Below, one piece after another: positions 42,161 through 51,131 of a DNA stretch of 64,000 bases (positions are counted from its first letter, which is position 1; every line of letters starts with the position of its first letter). The notes under the pieces are model-generated. The model did not search any database. It was given only the letters and a program-made list of their open reading frames with translations, and had not been told where the DNA came from. Both the position numbers and the translations under genes were made by a program. This stretch comes from an uncultured Spirochaetota bacterium (GTDB taxonomy: Bacteria > Spirochaetota > Spirochaetia > Treponematales > Rectinemataceae). The DNA is taken from NCBI GenBank assembly GCA_903821875.1, contig CAIJMU010000115.1, positions 1-64,000 of the forward strand. The letters are read 5' to 3'.

Positions 42161-43009
42161 ATGAGAACGAACTACCATACGCATTCGCCTTTTTGCGATG
42201 GAAAAGCTAGCATTCCCGCCATGGCAGCCGCAGCCCAGGCCGAGGGCTACCAGGTGCTCGGCTTTTCTTCCCACGCGCCCCTGCCCTTCGAGACTGTCTG
42301 GAACATGAAGGCCGCGCAGATGCCCGAGTACGCTCAGGCTGTGCGCAAGGAGGCCGCAGTCTGGAAGGAACGAGGACTTGAGATCCTCCTCGGGCTCGAG
42401 ATCGACTGGATCGAGGGCATCGCCAGCCCCCGAGATGCGCGCTTCGATTCCATCAACCTGGACTTCAGGATCTGCTCGGTGCATTTCATCGATCCCGCCG
42501 GCAGCGGCCTCTTCGCTGTTGATTCCCCCTCTGATGAATTCGAGAAACGTGCTGCAGCCGCAGTCCGGGACGAGGGCGACCGGCTCTGGAAGGACTACTA
42601 CAGGAGGCTTGGCCTGGCCATCCAGGAGGGCGGCTTTGACATACTCGGCCACCTCGACCTGGTGGTCAGGAACAATCGGAACGGTCGGTGGTTCGACGAG
42701 TCCTCGAAGGCCTACCTCGATGCCGCCTTCGAGGCCATCGAGCCCATGGGCACAAGCGGCGCAGTCGCCGAGATCAACCTCGGGCCCCTGGTCCGTGGCA
42801 AGTCGGACAGGCCCCATCCCTCGCCGCCGATAATGAAGCGGCTTTTCGAACTCGGCGTGCCAGTGACGATCTCGGCCGACGCCCACGACACACCCCACTT
42901 CGGCACATGCCTCGACGCGGCCCGCGACCTGGCACGGAACGCCGGCTACCGTTCGGTCGCCGTACTCAGCGGCGGCTCCTGGCGCGAGGTCGGCCTCGAG
43001 GAGACCTAA
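42161..43009 (+). CDS. hisJ: PHP-family histidinol-phosphatase
   Basis: 282 residues. PHP metal-binding motifs: NYHTHSPFCDG at the N-terminus, GFSSHAP, the LLGLEIDWI acidic strand, CSVHFID, ILGHLDLVVR and SADAHDTPHFG near the end. The family (HisJ/HisK) dephosphorylates L-histidinol phosphate. No other his gene lies nearby, so a different phosphoester substrate cannot be excluded. It is convergent with the ABC exporter genes. Confidence 0.88.
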   Translation: MRTNYHTHSPFCDGKASIPAMAAAAQAEGYQVLGFSSHAPLPFETVWNMKAAQMPEYAQAVRKEAAVWKERGLEILLGLEIDWIEGIASPRDARFDSINLDFRICSVHFIDPAGSGLFAVDSPSDEFEKRAAAAVRDEGDRLWKDYYRRLGLAIQEGGFDILGHLDLVVRNNRNGRWFDESSKAYLDAAFEAIEPMGTSGAVAEINLGPLVRGKSDRPHPSPPIMKRLFELGVPVTISADAHDTPHFGTCLDAARDLARNAGYRSVAVLSGGSWREVGLEET

Positions 43010-43052
43010 GTCTCCAGGAGACTCATGTCTCCAGGAGACTCATGTCTCCAGG
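43010..43052. repeat. 17-bp tandem repeat with internal palindrome
   Basis: The unit GTCTCCAGGAGACTCAT occurs twice (43010-43026, 43027-43043) followed by a partial third copy (43044-43052). Each unit contains the inverted repeat GTCTCC/GGAGAC. It spans the end of the exporter gene and the gap to hisJ, and it supplies part of the exporter's C-terminal codons. Confidence 0.85.
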
Positions 43053-44992
43053 CCTCCAGCCTGGACCTGTACCAATGCTGCGTATCGTCCCGCGAGCTCC
43101 ATGAGCGAGGCGTGGTCGCCCTCCTCCACGACGCGGCCGCCCTCCAGGACGACAATGCGGTCGAGGTCTCGGATAGTCGACAGGCGGTGGGCGATGACCA
43201 CGCTCGTCCGGCCCTTCATGAGGGCGAACATCCTCTCCTGGATGTGCAGTTCCGTGCGTGCGTCGATGGAGCTCGTCGCCTCGTCGAGGATGAGGAAGCG
43301 CGGAGCTGCCAGGAGGGCGCGGGCAAGGCCGACAAGCTGCCGCTCGCCCTGGCTCAGGTTGCGGCCACCCTCGACCAGGACTGTGTCCAGTCCCTCGGGC
43401 AGGCGGGCGACCATGGCGGTTGCGCCTGCACCTTCGAGGGCGCGCCCGATTTCCGCGCCCTCTGCCTCGGGCCTGCCGTAGACGAGGTTTTCGCGGACTG
43501 TTCCAGAAAAAAGCCAGGGGTCCTGGAGGACTACCCCGAAGGCCCTTCGGAGCGAGGCCTTCCGGTAGCGCCTGATGTCGAGGCCACCGATCAGGATCGA
43601 ACCGGAGTCGGGTTCGTAGAAGCGCTGGAGGAGACTCGCCATCGTGGTTTTCCCGGCTCCGGTCCGCCCCACCATGGCCAGGGAGGAGCCTGCGGCTATC
43701 CTGAAGGACAGACCTGAGAGTACGGGCCGCCCGGGCAGGTAGGAAAATCCCAGGTCCTGGAAGGTGATGTCTCCGGGGGCGGCCGAGCTGCGGCCCTCGT
43801 CGGGGGCGTCACTGCAAGCCTGGATGAGGGCGCCAGCTGCATCGGTGCTGCTCGCATCGAGGTCTATGGCATCCGGACTGTCGGGGCTTTCCCTGGGCTC
43901 GTCGAGGAGGGAAAAAACGCGCTCGGCCCCGGCGAAGGCAGACATGAGGGTATTCCAGGTGTTGGCGATCTCGTTGAGCGGGCGGACGAATTGTCTCGAC
44001 CAGGCCAGGAAGGTAGCGACGAGGCCCACGGAGATCCCGCCGGAAACGGCGATGAAGCCTCCTGCTACGGCGACCGATGCGTAACCGAGGTTGCCGATGA
44101 CATTCATGATCGGCATGAGGTAGCCAGTCCAGAGCTGGGCACGCGAACCCACGGCGGACAGCCTGCGGTTGGCCTCGTTGAACTGCCCGAGGAGGAGACC
44201 TTCACGCCCGTAGGCCTTGACCGCGGCGATACCGGTGATCGCCTCCTCGACGCGCGCGTTGACCTCGCCCAGGGCCTCCTGCTGCTTCCTGAACAGTCCA
44301 CGGGTCCGCCTGGTGATCGTGGATGCCAGGAGAAAGACAAGGGGGACGGGCAGGAGGCTTGCGAGGGTGAGGAGGGGATTGACGCTCAGCATGATGACAA
44401 GGGTCGCCAGGACGGCCAGGCCGTTGCACAGGAGCTGTACGCTTGACTGGGCAAGGGTGACGCTCATGGTATCGACATCGTTCGATACCCGGCTCATGAG
44501 GTCCCCGTGGTCCCGGAGGTCGATCGTAGAAAGGGGCAATTGGGTCAAGGTGGTGAACAGCGAGCTGCGGAGGCCCCCGACGAGGCGCTGGCTCGCCCCT
44601 GCCATGATCCAGCCGGTGGCTGCGGAGGTACAGGCGGCGGCTGCGAAGGCCAGGGCCAGGGCGAGGACAGGCCAGCCGGGCAGGGTTATGGCTATGCCGT
44701 CAGCGGCCGCCGCGACGGTCATCCGGTCGATAGCCCGGCCGATGAGGAGGGGACCGGCCAGAACCAGGGAGGTCTCCAGTACGGCCAGGAAGGCCACGAG
44801 GGCGAGGGGAGCGGCCTCGGCGCGGAAAAGTCCTGCCACGCGCGGCAGGATGGCCTTCAGGCTGTCGGGCCCTTGCCTGCCTGCGAAGCGGGCCGCTGGT
44901 CCTCCAGGCCCTACCCGTGGCGGCCCGGACATGCCGCGGAAGGGCTCCGCCAGTTCCGCCGGAACGTCACGTGCCGGAGTCGGCTCAGGCAT
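43040..44992 (-). CDS. ABC exporter half-transporter with canonical catalytic Glu (partner 2)
   Basis: 650 residues: an N-terminal cytoplasmic tail of about 55, six membrane helices (about 60-350) and a nucleotide-binding domain (about 400-640). Walker A GRTGAGKTT, Q-loop VVLQDPWLF, Walker B plus Glu in FLILDEATSSID, and His switch in VIAHRLST. The signature is LSQGE rather than LSGGQ. With its overlapping partner (eight bases) it forms a heterodimeric exporter of the TM287/288 or LmrCD type, exporting drugs, lipids or peptides. The substrate cannot be read from sequence. Confidence 0.92.
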   Translation of the reverse strand: MPEPTPARDVPAELAEPFRGMSGPPRVGPGGPAARFAGRQGPDSLKAILPRVAGLFRAEAAPLALVAFLAVLETSLVLAGPLLIGRAIDRMTVAAAADGIAITLPGWPVLALALAFAAAACTSAATGWIMAGASQRLVGGLRSSLFTTLTQLPLSTIDLRDHGDLMSRVSNDVDTMSVTLAQSSVQLLCNGLAVLATLVIMLSVNPLLTLASLLPVPLVFLLASTITRRTRGLFRKQQEALGEVNARVEEAITGIAAVKAYGREGLLLGQFNEANRRLSAVGSRAQLWTGYLMPIMNVIGNLGYASVAVAGGFIAVSGGISVGLVATFLAWSRQFVRPLNEIANTWNTLMSAFAGAERVFSLLDEPRESPDSPDAIDLDASSTDAAGALIQACSDAPDEGRSSAAPGDITFQDLGFSYLPGRPVLSGLSFRIAAGSSLAMVGRTGAGKTTMASLLQRFYEPDSGSILIGGLDIRRYRKASLRRAFGVVLQDPWLFSGTVRENLVYGRPEAEGAEIGRALEGAGATAMVARLPEGLDTVLVEGGRNLSQGERQLVGLARALLAAPRFLILDEATSSIDARTELHIQERMFALMKGRTSVVIAHRLSTIRDLDRIVVLEGGRVVEEGDHASLMELAGRYAALVQVQAGGLET

Positions 44993-46751
44993 CGAGGGCC
45001 TCCCTGCCGAGCTGGGCGCGCACGATGTCGCACCAGAGTTCCGAGCTGGCCAGAAGCTCGGCGTGCGTGCCGATGCCCGCCACCCGTCCCTCGTCGAGGA
45101 CCACGATCCGGTCGGCCATGCGCGCCGCAGCGACCCGCTGTGTCACCACCACGGTGGTGGCGGCAGGACTCATGCCGCGGATCCTGGCAAGTATGATGGA
45201 TTCGGTGAGGGCGTCGACGGCGCTCGTGGCGTCGTCGAGGACGAGGATGGCTGGACGGCGGAGGAAGGCGCGGGCCAGGGCCAGACGCTGCCGCTGCCCC
45301 CCCGAGAGGTTGATGCCGCCCTGGCCCAGGACGCTGCCGTAGCCCAGGGGAAGGCCGGCGATGAACTCGTGGGCCTCCGCCAGGCGCGCTGCTGCCTCGA
45401 TGTCAGCCTCGCTCGCAGCCTCCCGTCCCCAGGCGATATTGCCGCCGACCGTGCCTCCGAAGAGGAGGCTCCGCTGGGGAACCAGGGCGATGGAAGCCCT
45501 GAGGGAAGTGAGCCCGAGGGCGGCAATGTCGCGGCCATCTGCGAGGATCCTGCCCTGCTGCGGTTCCTGGAAGCGGGGAAGGAGGTTGACGAGGCTCGTC
45601 TTGCCCGCCCCTGTCGGCCCGACGATCGCAGTGAGCTTTCCCGCCTCGCAGCTGAAGTCGAGGTCCTCGAGCGCGGGCCTGCCGTGGCTGCCCGCGTAGG
45701 CGAAGGTCACCTGCGAGAAGCGCAGCTCAGGCGCTACCCTGAACGCGGCCCCTTCGCCTCCTGCCCTTCCAGCTCCCCCGCCCTCCTCCATCCCGGCTCC
45801 GGCCTCCAGCACCTCGCGGATCCGGCCCCAGGAGACGCGCGCACGCACAACGAAGGTGAAGACTCCCTGGATCATGCCCAGGGCGAAGAGGAGCTGCGAA
45901 AGGTAGGTCACAAAGGCAATGATCTTCCCGACTGGAATCCGCCCGGAGGAGACCTCGAAGCCACCGAGCCAGAGTACAGCGACAATGCCGAAATTCACGA
46001 TGACAGCTCCGAGGGGGCCTATCAGGGCCATCACACGGAGCGCAGAGCTGCTCGCCTTCGCGAGCTCCGCGTTGGCTTCCGAGAAAAGCGCGGTTTCGCG
46101 GTCCTCGCGTCCGTAGGCTTTTACCAGACGGATTCCCGAGAGGAACTCGCGCACCCTGGCTGTCACGGCGTCGAGGGCTGCCTGCACGCGCCGGAAGCGC
46201 CCGAAGCCGATCGAGAGATTGAGAGCGATGACGAGGGCCGCGAGGGGAACGACGACGAGGAAGACCGGGGCCAGGCGTGGCTCCAGGCGCGCTGCCATGA
46301 CGATGCTCCCGATCGCGATGATCGGAGCCTTGGCGAAGATTCTCATCATGCCGTTCACGAGGGCCTGGACCTGGGTTACATCATTGGTGCAGCGGGTTAC
46401 CAGGGAGGCTGCGTCAAAGCCCTCGAGGCTCCGGAAATCCATGTGGAGTGTCCGGGCGAAGAGATCTGAGCGGAGGCGGCTGGCAAAGTCCCAGGACACC
46501 CTGCTCGCAATGATGTTCCGCCCGACTGCCCCGACGGCCCCGATCGCCGCTACGAGGAGCATTGTGGCGCCCAGGGAGATCACCGCAGACAGGTCGCGAG
46601 AAGCGATGCCCCGGTCGACTATGGAAGCCATGAGGGTCGGCTGCATGAGATCGCAGACCGATTCCACCGAAAGGCAGGCCAGGGCTGCGAGGAAGGGAGG
46701 GAGGAAGGTCCGGGCATAACCAGGGAAGGTGGCAGCTTTTGTGCGCTTCAT
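44985..46751 (-). CDS. ABC exporter half-transporter with degenerate catalytic site (partner 1)
   Basis: 588 residues; six membrane helices then an NBD. Walker A GPTGAGKTS and a canonical LSGGQRQR signature are present. The catalytic Glu is replaced by Asp (LVLDDATSAVD) and the switch His by Gln (VVVTQRVAAA). This is the typical pattern of the non-hydrolysing composite site in heterodimeric exporters, and the partner's altered signature completes that site. Between membrane domain and NBD there is an insert rich in Gly and Glu (EAGAGMEEGGGAGRAGG). Confidence 0.93.
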   Translation of the reverse strand: MKRTKAATFPGYARTFLPPFLAALACLSVESVCDLMQPTLMASIVDRGIASRDLSAVISLGATMLLVAAIGAVGAVGRNIIASRVSWDFASRLRSDLFARTLHMDFRSLEGFDAASLVTRCTNDVTQVQALVNGMMRIFAKAPIIAIGSIVMAARLEPRLAPVFLVVVPLAALVIALNLSIGFGRFRRVQAALDAVTARVREFLSGIRLVKAYGREDRETALFSEANAELAKASSSALRVMALIGPLGAVIVNFGIVAVLWLGGFEVSSGRIPVGKIIAFVTYLSQLLFALGMIQGVFTFVVRARVSWGRIREVLEAGAGMEEGGGAGRAGGEGAAFRVAPELRFSQVTFAYAGSHGRPALEDLDFSCEAGKLTAIVGPTGAGKTSLVNLLPRFQEPQQGRILADGRDIAALGLTSLRASIALVPQRSLLFGGTVGGNIAWGREAASEADIEAAARLAEAHEFIAGLPLGYGSVLGQGGINLSGGQRQRLALARAFLRRPAILVLDDATSAVDALTESIILARIRGMSPAATTVVVTQRVAAARMADRIVVLDEGRVAGIGTHAELLASSELWCDIVRAQLGREALDA

Positions 46752-46831
46752 GGGGTGAGGAAGCCTAGCGCCGATGGAGTCCGCTCTGGAAGGGGCGACA
46801 TGATCGAAGGCCTGCGATATCCTCGGAGGCC

Positions 46832-47533
46832 ATGAAGAGCAGGGGCGGTGCGAGGGGAGGAGGACGGAGCTCGGTCTCCTTCCTCCACGAGGACAGGGAC
46901 ATCATCGTTGTCGACAAGCCCGAGGGACTTGCGACCATCGCGCCTGCGGGCGGCCGCGGGAAGAACCTCCTCGACCTCGTGACCGATCGCATCCGCAGGC
47001 GTAATCCGAAGGGCCGGGCTGCCGTCGTCCATCGCCTCGACCGCGACACCTCTGGCGTGATGGTTTTCGCGACCAATGCCCGATCCAAGACAACGCTGAT
47101 GAACGAGTGGAACAGGCGGGCCGTCGACCGACGCTACCTCGCGCTCGTCGAAGGGGCGATGGAGGGGGACTCGGGTATATTGGATTCCTGGCTCGCCGAA
47201 GCCGGCCCCTCACGCATGCGTATCGCACAGGCACAGGAACGCGGGGCCCTCCACGCCAGGGGAAGCTGGTCAAAGGTCGCCGAGGGCAACGGATTCACCC
47301 TCCTCGAGGTCGCCCTCGAGACCGGCAGGAAGCACCAGATCCGCATCCAGCTGGCAAGCATCGGCCACCCCGTCGCGGGTGACCTCCACTACGGTGCGCG
47401 CCGCGATCCTGGAGGCAGGCTGATGCTCCATGCCTCGCTGCTGACCCTCGTGCATCCGGCGACCGACGAGACCCTCCGCTTCGAGAGCCCCGCGCCGCCC
47501 GCCTTCCGTGCCGCGCTCAGTACATCCCGGTGA
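46832..47533 (+). CDS. RluA-family pseudouridine synthase
   Basis: 233 residues. The catalytic Asp lies in AVVHRLDRDTSGVMVFA near residue 70. Other family motifs are VDKPEGLATIAP, RRYLALVEG, ALETGRKHQIRIQLASIGHPVAGDLHYG and LMLHASLL. It isomerises uridine in rRNA or tRNA; which site cannot be told. There is no N-terminal S4 domain. Its 3' end overlaps the convergent TIG-domain gene by 17 bases. Confidence 0.9.
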   Translation: MKSRGGARGGGRSSVSFLHEDRDIIVVDKPEGLATIAPAGGRGKNLLDLVTDRIRRRNPKGRAAVVHRLDRDTSGVMVFATNARSKTTLMNEWNRRAVDRRYLALVEGAMEGDSGILDSWLAEAGPSRMRIAQAQERGALHARGSWSKVAEGNGFTLLEVALETGRKHQIRIQLASIGHPVAGDLHYGARRDPGGRLMLHASLLTLVHPATDETLRFESPAPPAFRAALSTSR

Positions 47534-49202
47534 CCTCGACCTCGCCCCAGAAGGACGAGTAGGCCTCGATGGCGCCGGCCGATTCCTCATAGCAGTCCTG
47601 GTAGGCGATGGGATGCGAGGCCATCGCACGGCGTCCGTTGGCGGCAAGCGGTTTCAGCTCACCTACACCGCGGGAAAAGGCGAGGTGCCGGTTGTCGAGA
47701 TTGCCGAAATAGCGGGCGGACTCCTCGAAGGCAGGCTCGAAGCCGCCGGGGCGCGCCCCCGACGCGAGGATGGGATCCATGGGCACCCAGCCGAAGCCCG
47801 GGATGCGGAACTCCACCCAACTATGATGAACAGTCTTCCGCGAGCTGTCGACCAGGAGTCCGGCCACGGGGATCGCGGGTATCCCGGCTGCCCGGAGGAG
47901 GGCCGTTGCGATAAGGCCGTAGTTCCATGAATCCGCAGAGCCTGCGGCGAGGGCCTCGACGGGACTCCGCCTGTCGTGCTCCTCGTGCCAGGCGAGTTTC
48001 CTGACGAGCCAGTCGTTGATGAGCCGGGCTGCCCTGAGGGGATTCCGCTCGCCCCCGATGACCTGGAGCGCCACGGCGACCACGGCGGGCTCGGTTGCGG
48101 GAACAAGGCTGTCAGCCCCAGTCCAGGCAGTCTCCAGGGCACCCGGAGTCTCGGGCATCCGGATCCGGTCCGGATCGACCCTGGTCTCCACCGAATAGCA
48201 CTGGACAAGCCAGGTGAGGTTGACTTCCTGGTTCTGGCCTGAACCCAGGTCCCGGAAGCGGTAGAGAGCCAGACCGCTGAACTCGAGGGAAAAGGGAGCA
48301 GGCTCCATCGCGAGGCTGCGTACGACGGTCTGGTTCGGCGATTCGACCGGGATCGGAACGCGGAGGAAGAGCTCGTTGGAACCGCTCGCTTCGATGCGGG
48401 ACAATTCCACGGAATAGGTAACCGAATAGCTTCTCCGGTCGAAGACCCGCTTGCTGCCCGGCATTTCGGAAACACCAAAAAAGAGACTGTTGGAATCACC
48501 CTGGGGACTTTGCACAAAGACCGCCCCGGACACCGCTCCATCGGGAACACGGACCCTGATTTCACGGTCGGACCAGAACTCCGTGGAAAGGGACAGATCC
48601 GTTCCAGAGATCGTACGCCCGGCAGGTCGTTCGCCGCGCGAGACGGGCGGGTCCTCAGGCGACCAGGGAAAGCGCACCGAACGGTCTGCACCGGGGATCC
48701 CGAAGCCTGTACCGGTCAGGGTAAGGAGGGTGCCGATCTGGCCCCTTTCGCTGGACAGCGAGGAAAGCCAGGGCCCGGATCCTCCGGAAGCCACCGAAGT
48801 GGCGGCAACAGGCAGCCGGGCCTTGTTCATGAAAAGCTTGGGGTTGCTCCTGCCTTTTGCCGTGTAGACATAGACCAGCCCCGAATCGACCGTGCCCGGA
48901 AAGCGGATGGAAATGAGCGTTGGCGACCAGGAGAGATAGGAAGCAGCGGTTGGGGAGACACCATCGACTTCGATGCGGGAATCCCCGCGCTGCGTCCCGA
49001 AGTTGGCACCGACTATCGATACGACAGCTCCGGGTTCAGCCAAAGAAGGCGTGATTGAGGAAATGGACGGGCGCGCGAGAATGACCAGTGCGAAGAACCC
49101 GCCAGAAGCCATGAGGAGGAGCACAAATATCCAGACAATCCAGGTGCGACGACGCGGCGACTCCGCTGGATCAGAAGCCTGCCTGGGGATGCCCTTTCTC
49201 AT
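47517..49202 (-). CDS. membrane-anchored TIG/IPT and transglutaminase-fold protein with altered nucleophile
   Basis: 561 residues from an ATG at 49202 that overlaps the preceding stop (ATGA). A single membrane helix near residues 20-40 (WIVWIFVLLLMASGGFFALV) anchors it. Two IPT/TIG Ig-like domains follow (SITPSLAEPGAVVSIVGANFG and RGQIGTLLTLTGTGFGIPG). The C-terminal half has a transglutaminase core: ALLRAAGIPAIPVAGLLVD, HHSWVEF and GWVPMDPI. Where Cys is expected, about ten residues before LLRAAGIP, the sequence reads ADSWNYG, so Ser replaces the nucleophile. It may be a binding module rather than an enzyme. It is the last gene of the sigma/anti-sigma operon. Confidence 0.8.
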   Translation of the reverse strand: MRKGIPRQASDPAESPRRRTWIVWIFVLLLMASGGFFALVILARPSISSITPSLAEPGAVVSIVGANFGTQRGDSRIEVDGVSPTAASYLSWSPTLISIRFPGTVDSGLVYVYTAKGRSNPKLFMNKARLPVAATSVASGGSGPWLSSLSSERGQIGTLLTLTGTGFGIPGADRSVRFPWSPEDPPVSRGERPAGRTISGTDLSLSTEFWSDREIRVRVPDGAVSGAVFVQSPQGDSNSLFFGVSEMPGSKRVFDRRSYSVTYSVELSRIEASGSNELFLRVPIPVESPNQTVVRSLAMEPAPFSLEFSGLALYRFRDLGSGQNQEVNLTWLVQCYSVETRVDPDRIRMPETPGALETAWTGADSLVPATEPAVVAVALQVIGGERNPLRAARLINDWLVRKLAWHEEHDRRSPVEALAAGSADSWNYGLIATALLRAAGIPAIPVAGLLVDSSRKTVHHSWVEFRIPGFGWVPMDPILASGARPGGFEPAFEESARYFGNLDNRHLAFSRGVGELKPLAANGRRAMASHPIAYQDCYEESAGAIEAYSSFWGEVEVTGMY

Positions 49203-49924
49203 TGACCAGGACCGCTGCCAGGGAGGGAGGACTGGGAGGGAAGGCCTGGCGTCTGACTGGCTGGTTTCGCAGTGGTGGAGGGCCCCTCTTTTCTTCGCAT
49301 CGCTGCGGAGGGAAGGGCGAAGCGAGGAGCCTCGAACATGCCAAAGGGAAGGGCTCCCTCGGCAATGGTGGGAGGCGCACCGAAGCGGTCGATCGCCATC
49401 TCGAGCTGGAAAACAGTCGTGCTGTCGGGAAGGAGGCCAAGGGGGTAAAAAAAGGCCCGCTCGCCAAAAGCCAGACTGAGCGTTTCGGCAGTGGTATGAA
49501 GCGAGACGCTGCCATTGCTCTCGGTCTTCCAGACCTGTCCCTGGGCAACGAGGATAATGCCCTCTCCACCGTGATCGTAGGGAGTCACCTGAACGACAAC
49601 TACCAGACCGTCCCGGTTGAGGCGTACCGAGACGGGAACTCCAGAAACTGTAAAGCGGGAAGCCTGCCGGGACCAGATCGGCCCTGTCGCGGAGGCAGCG
49701 GAGCCGGAGACCGTCCCACCTGGGGGGCTTCCACTCGAAGCGCCTCCACCTCCCTGCGCATTCGCAGGATTGGCAAAGGTCGCGGCAAGGAAGCGCACGA
49801 CCAAGGCATGGGCACGGAGGAAATCGGGAGGCATGGCTTCCTGGCCAACAGCCATCGCCACGCACAAGGATGCCAGGGCCATCCCGACAAGCTTCCTGCG
49901 TCCAGGGAATGCCCGAGGAATCAT
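49199..49924 (-). CDS. exported protein of the sigma-factor operon, unknown function
   Basis: 241 residues. A basic N-terminus and hydrophobic stretch (KLVGMALASLCVAMAVG) suggest export. A Gly/Ser-rich linker near residues 57-75 precedes a beta-rich domain (RFTVSGVPVSVRLNRDGLVV, VFQLEMAIDRF). The C-terminal tail is low-complexity. No family recognised. The start overlaps the anti-sigma stop codon (ATGA) and the stop overlaps the next start (ATGA), so it must be made in step with both. Confidence 0.7.
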   Translation of the reverse strand: MIPRAFPGRRKLVGMALASLCVAMAVGQEAMPPDFLRAHALVVRFLAATFANPANAQGGGGASSGSPPGGTVSGSAASATGPIWSRQASRFTVSGVPVSVRLNRDGLVVVVQVTPYDHGGEGIILVAQGQVWKTESNGSVSLHTTAETLSLAFGERAFFYPLGLLPDSTTVFQLEMAIDRFGAPPTIAEGALPFGMFEAPRFALPSAAMRRKEGPSTTAKPASQTPGLPSQSSLPGSGPGQ

Positions 49925-50595
49925 CGGCCCGTACCATCCGCTCCCGTCATCAGGAAATCGGGGGAGCCAGAGGGAGGAAGCGAGACTGCCTGGCCCATCG
50001 GATCTTTAACGATGACCGGCTCGCCACCCAAGGGGAAGGTCGTGCCGACGGGGAGCTCTATCGTGATGTTCACCGGCGCATTCTGGGTTTCAAGATAGCG
50101 GACGAGGGATTCCATGGTCGGAGAGGAGGCGGTTCCTGTGCCGACGGCTGTCGCTGCCCTGCCACCAGGCGACTGCGCTGCGCTCGCCTGGGGCGCTGCC
50201 GCGAGGGCAGCGGAGGGTGCCGAGATGAAAAACCCGGAGGCAAGGCCCCCGGCCAGCATGAGGACGACTGCTGCCGCTGCGGCCAGAGGCAGTGGTACGA
50301 GGAGGCCCGCAGAAGCTCCGCGTCCCGCCTTCCCCATCGCAGATCCTGGCAGGCTGGCATCGAGAAGGCTTCCCAGAGCGGCCCCGATGCGGTCCACCAG
50401 TGCGGATTCGCCAGAGCGCAGAGAATCAGCAGTGCCCAGTGATTCGGCATGGAGCCTACCGGACAGAAGCTTCCAGGAACCCACCCGATCGCCGCAGGCC
50501 TCGCAGCTCGCGACATGCTCGCCTATTCGCTCATTCCATGGCGAGGGAACCTCTCCATCCAGATATGCGGAAAGGAGACTGGCTTCAGGACACAT
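49921..50595 (-). CDS. zinc-finger-type anti-sigma factor
   Basis: 224 residues. The N-terminus carries the HxxxCxxC signature of zinc-binding anti-sigma domains (ERIGEHVASCEACGDRV), preceded by LLSAYLDGEV. A single membrane helix near residues 98-125 (LPLAAAAAVVLMLAGGLASG) puts the C-terminal 100 residues outside the cytoplasm. It would hold the ECF sigma factor until an envelope signal triggers release. It overlaps the sigma gene by 11 bases. Confidence 0.88.
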   Translation of the reverse strand: MCPEASLLSAYLDGEVPSPWNERIGEHVASCEACGDRVGSWKLLSGRLHAESLGTADSLRSGESALVDRIGAALGSLLDASLPGSAMGKAGRGASAGLLVPLPLAAAAAVVLMLAGGLASGFFISAPSAALAAAPQASAAQSPGGRAATAVGTGTASSPTMESLVRYLETQNAPVNITIELPVGTTFPLGGEPVIVKDPMGQAVSLPPSGSPDFLMTGADGTGR

Positions 50596-51115
50596 CGCGC
50601 TTCCCCTCCATCATCACGAGCAGGGCCTCGCGGGCCCTGAACGCGCGAACCTTTACATTTCCTTCACTGATACCAAGCACCCTCCCGATCTCGCGGTAGC
50701 TCATCTGGCCATACTCCTTCAGGATTATGACGGACTTGAGCTTTTCAGGAAGACGGTCGAGATACTCGCGCATCTCCTTTCCGGTCTCCTCGCGGATCAG
50801 TTCCTTGTCTGCAGGATCAGAGGCTGCCTTCTCGCCCTGCCACCACCGTTCGTAGGCCCGGACCTCCCTACCCTTCCGCTTGGCAACGTTCAAGGCACCG
50901 TTCTTGACGACCCGGATAAGCCAGAACTTCGCGTCGTCGAGCGAGGGAAAGGGAATGCGTTTTTCTATGAGCCGGATAAAGGCCTCGTGGACGATGTCCT
51001 CGGCTGCCTCCTCGGTTCCCGCGATGCGCCAGGCAATCCTCACAAGGAGGGGCGCCACCGCGGAATAGAGTTCGCGGAGGTCGCGTTCGCCTGGAGCCTC
51101 ATCGGGTGAAAACAC
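50585..51115 (-). CDS. ECF-type RNA polymerase sigma factor
   Basis: 176 residues from a GTG at 51115; longer readings run into cysS. Region 2: LLVRIAWRIAGTEEAAEDIV and HEAFIRLIEK. Region 4: LPEKLKSVIILKEYGQMSYR and EIGRVLGISEGNVKVRAFRA. It directs RNA polymerase to stress or envelope genes; the downstream anti-sigma factor makes it a classic sigma/anti-sigma pair. It lies 16 bases after cysS. The exact start is uncertain because no clear ribosome site is visible. Confidence 0.9.
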   Translation of the reverse strand: MFSPDEAPGERDLRELYSAVAPLLVRIAWRIAGTEEAAEDIVHEAFIRLIEKRIPFPSLDDAKFWLIRVVKNGALNVAKRKGREVRAYERWWQGEKAASDPADKELIREETGKEMREYLDRLPEKLKSVIILKEYGQMSYREIGRVLGISEGNVKVRAFRAREALLVMMEGKRDVS

Positions 51116-51131
51116 TGAAGGGGGCCCCAGG

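Noticed and set aside
43010-43052. CRISPR array
   Set aside because: The repeated unit is 17 bp with no spacers between copies.
44217-46469. 750-codon open frame on the plus strand
   Set aside because: It lies opposite the two ABC exporter genes, whose Walker and signature motifs are clear. It has no coherent domain.
49202-50098. 298-codon open frame on the plus strand
   Set aside because: Opposite the exported protein of the sigma operon, whose start and stop are both locked by four-base overlaps with neighbours.
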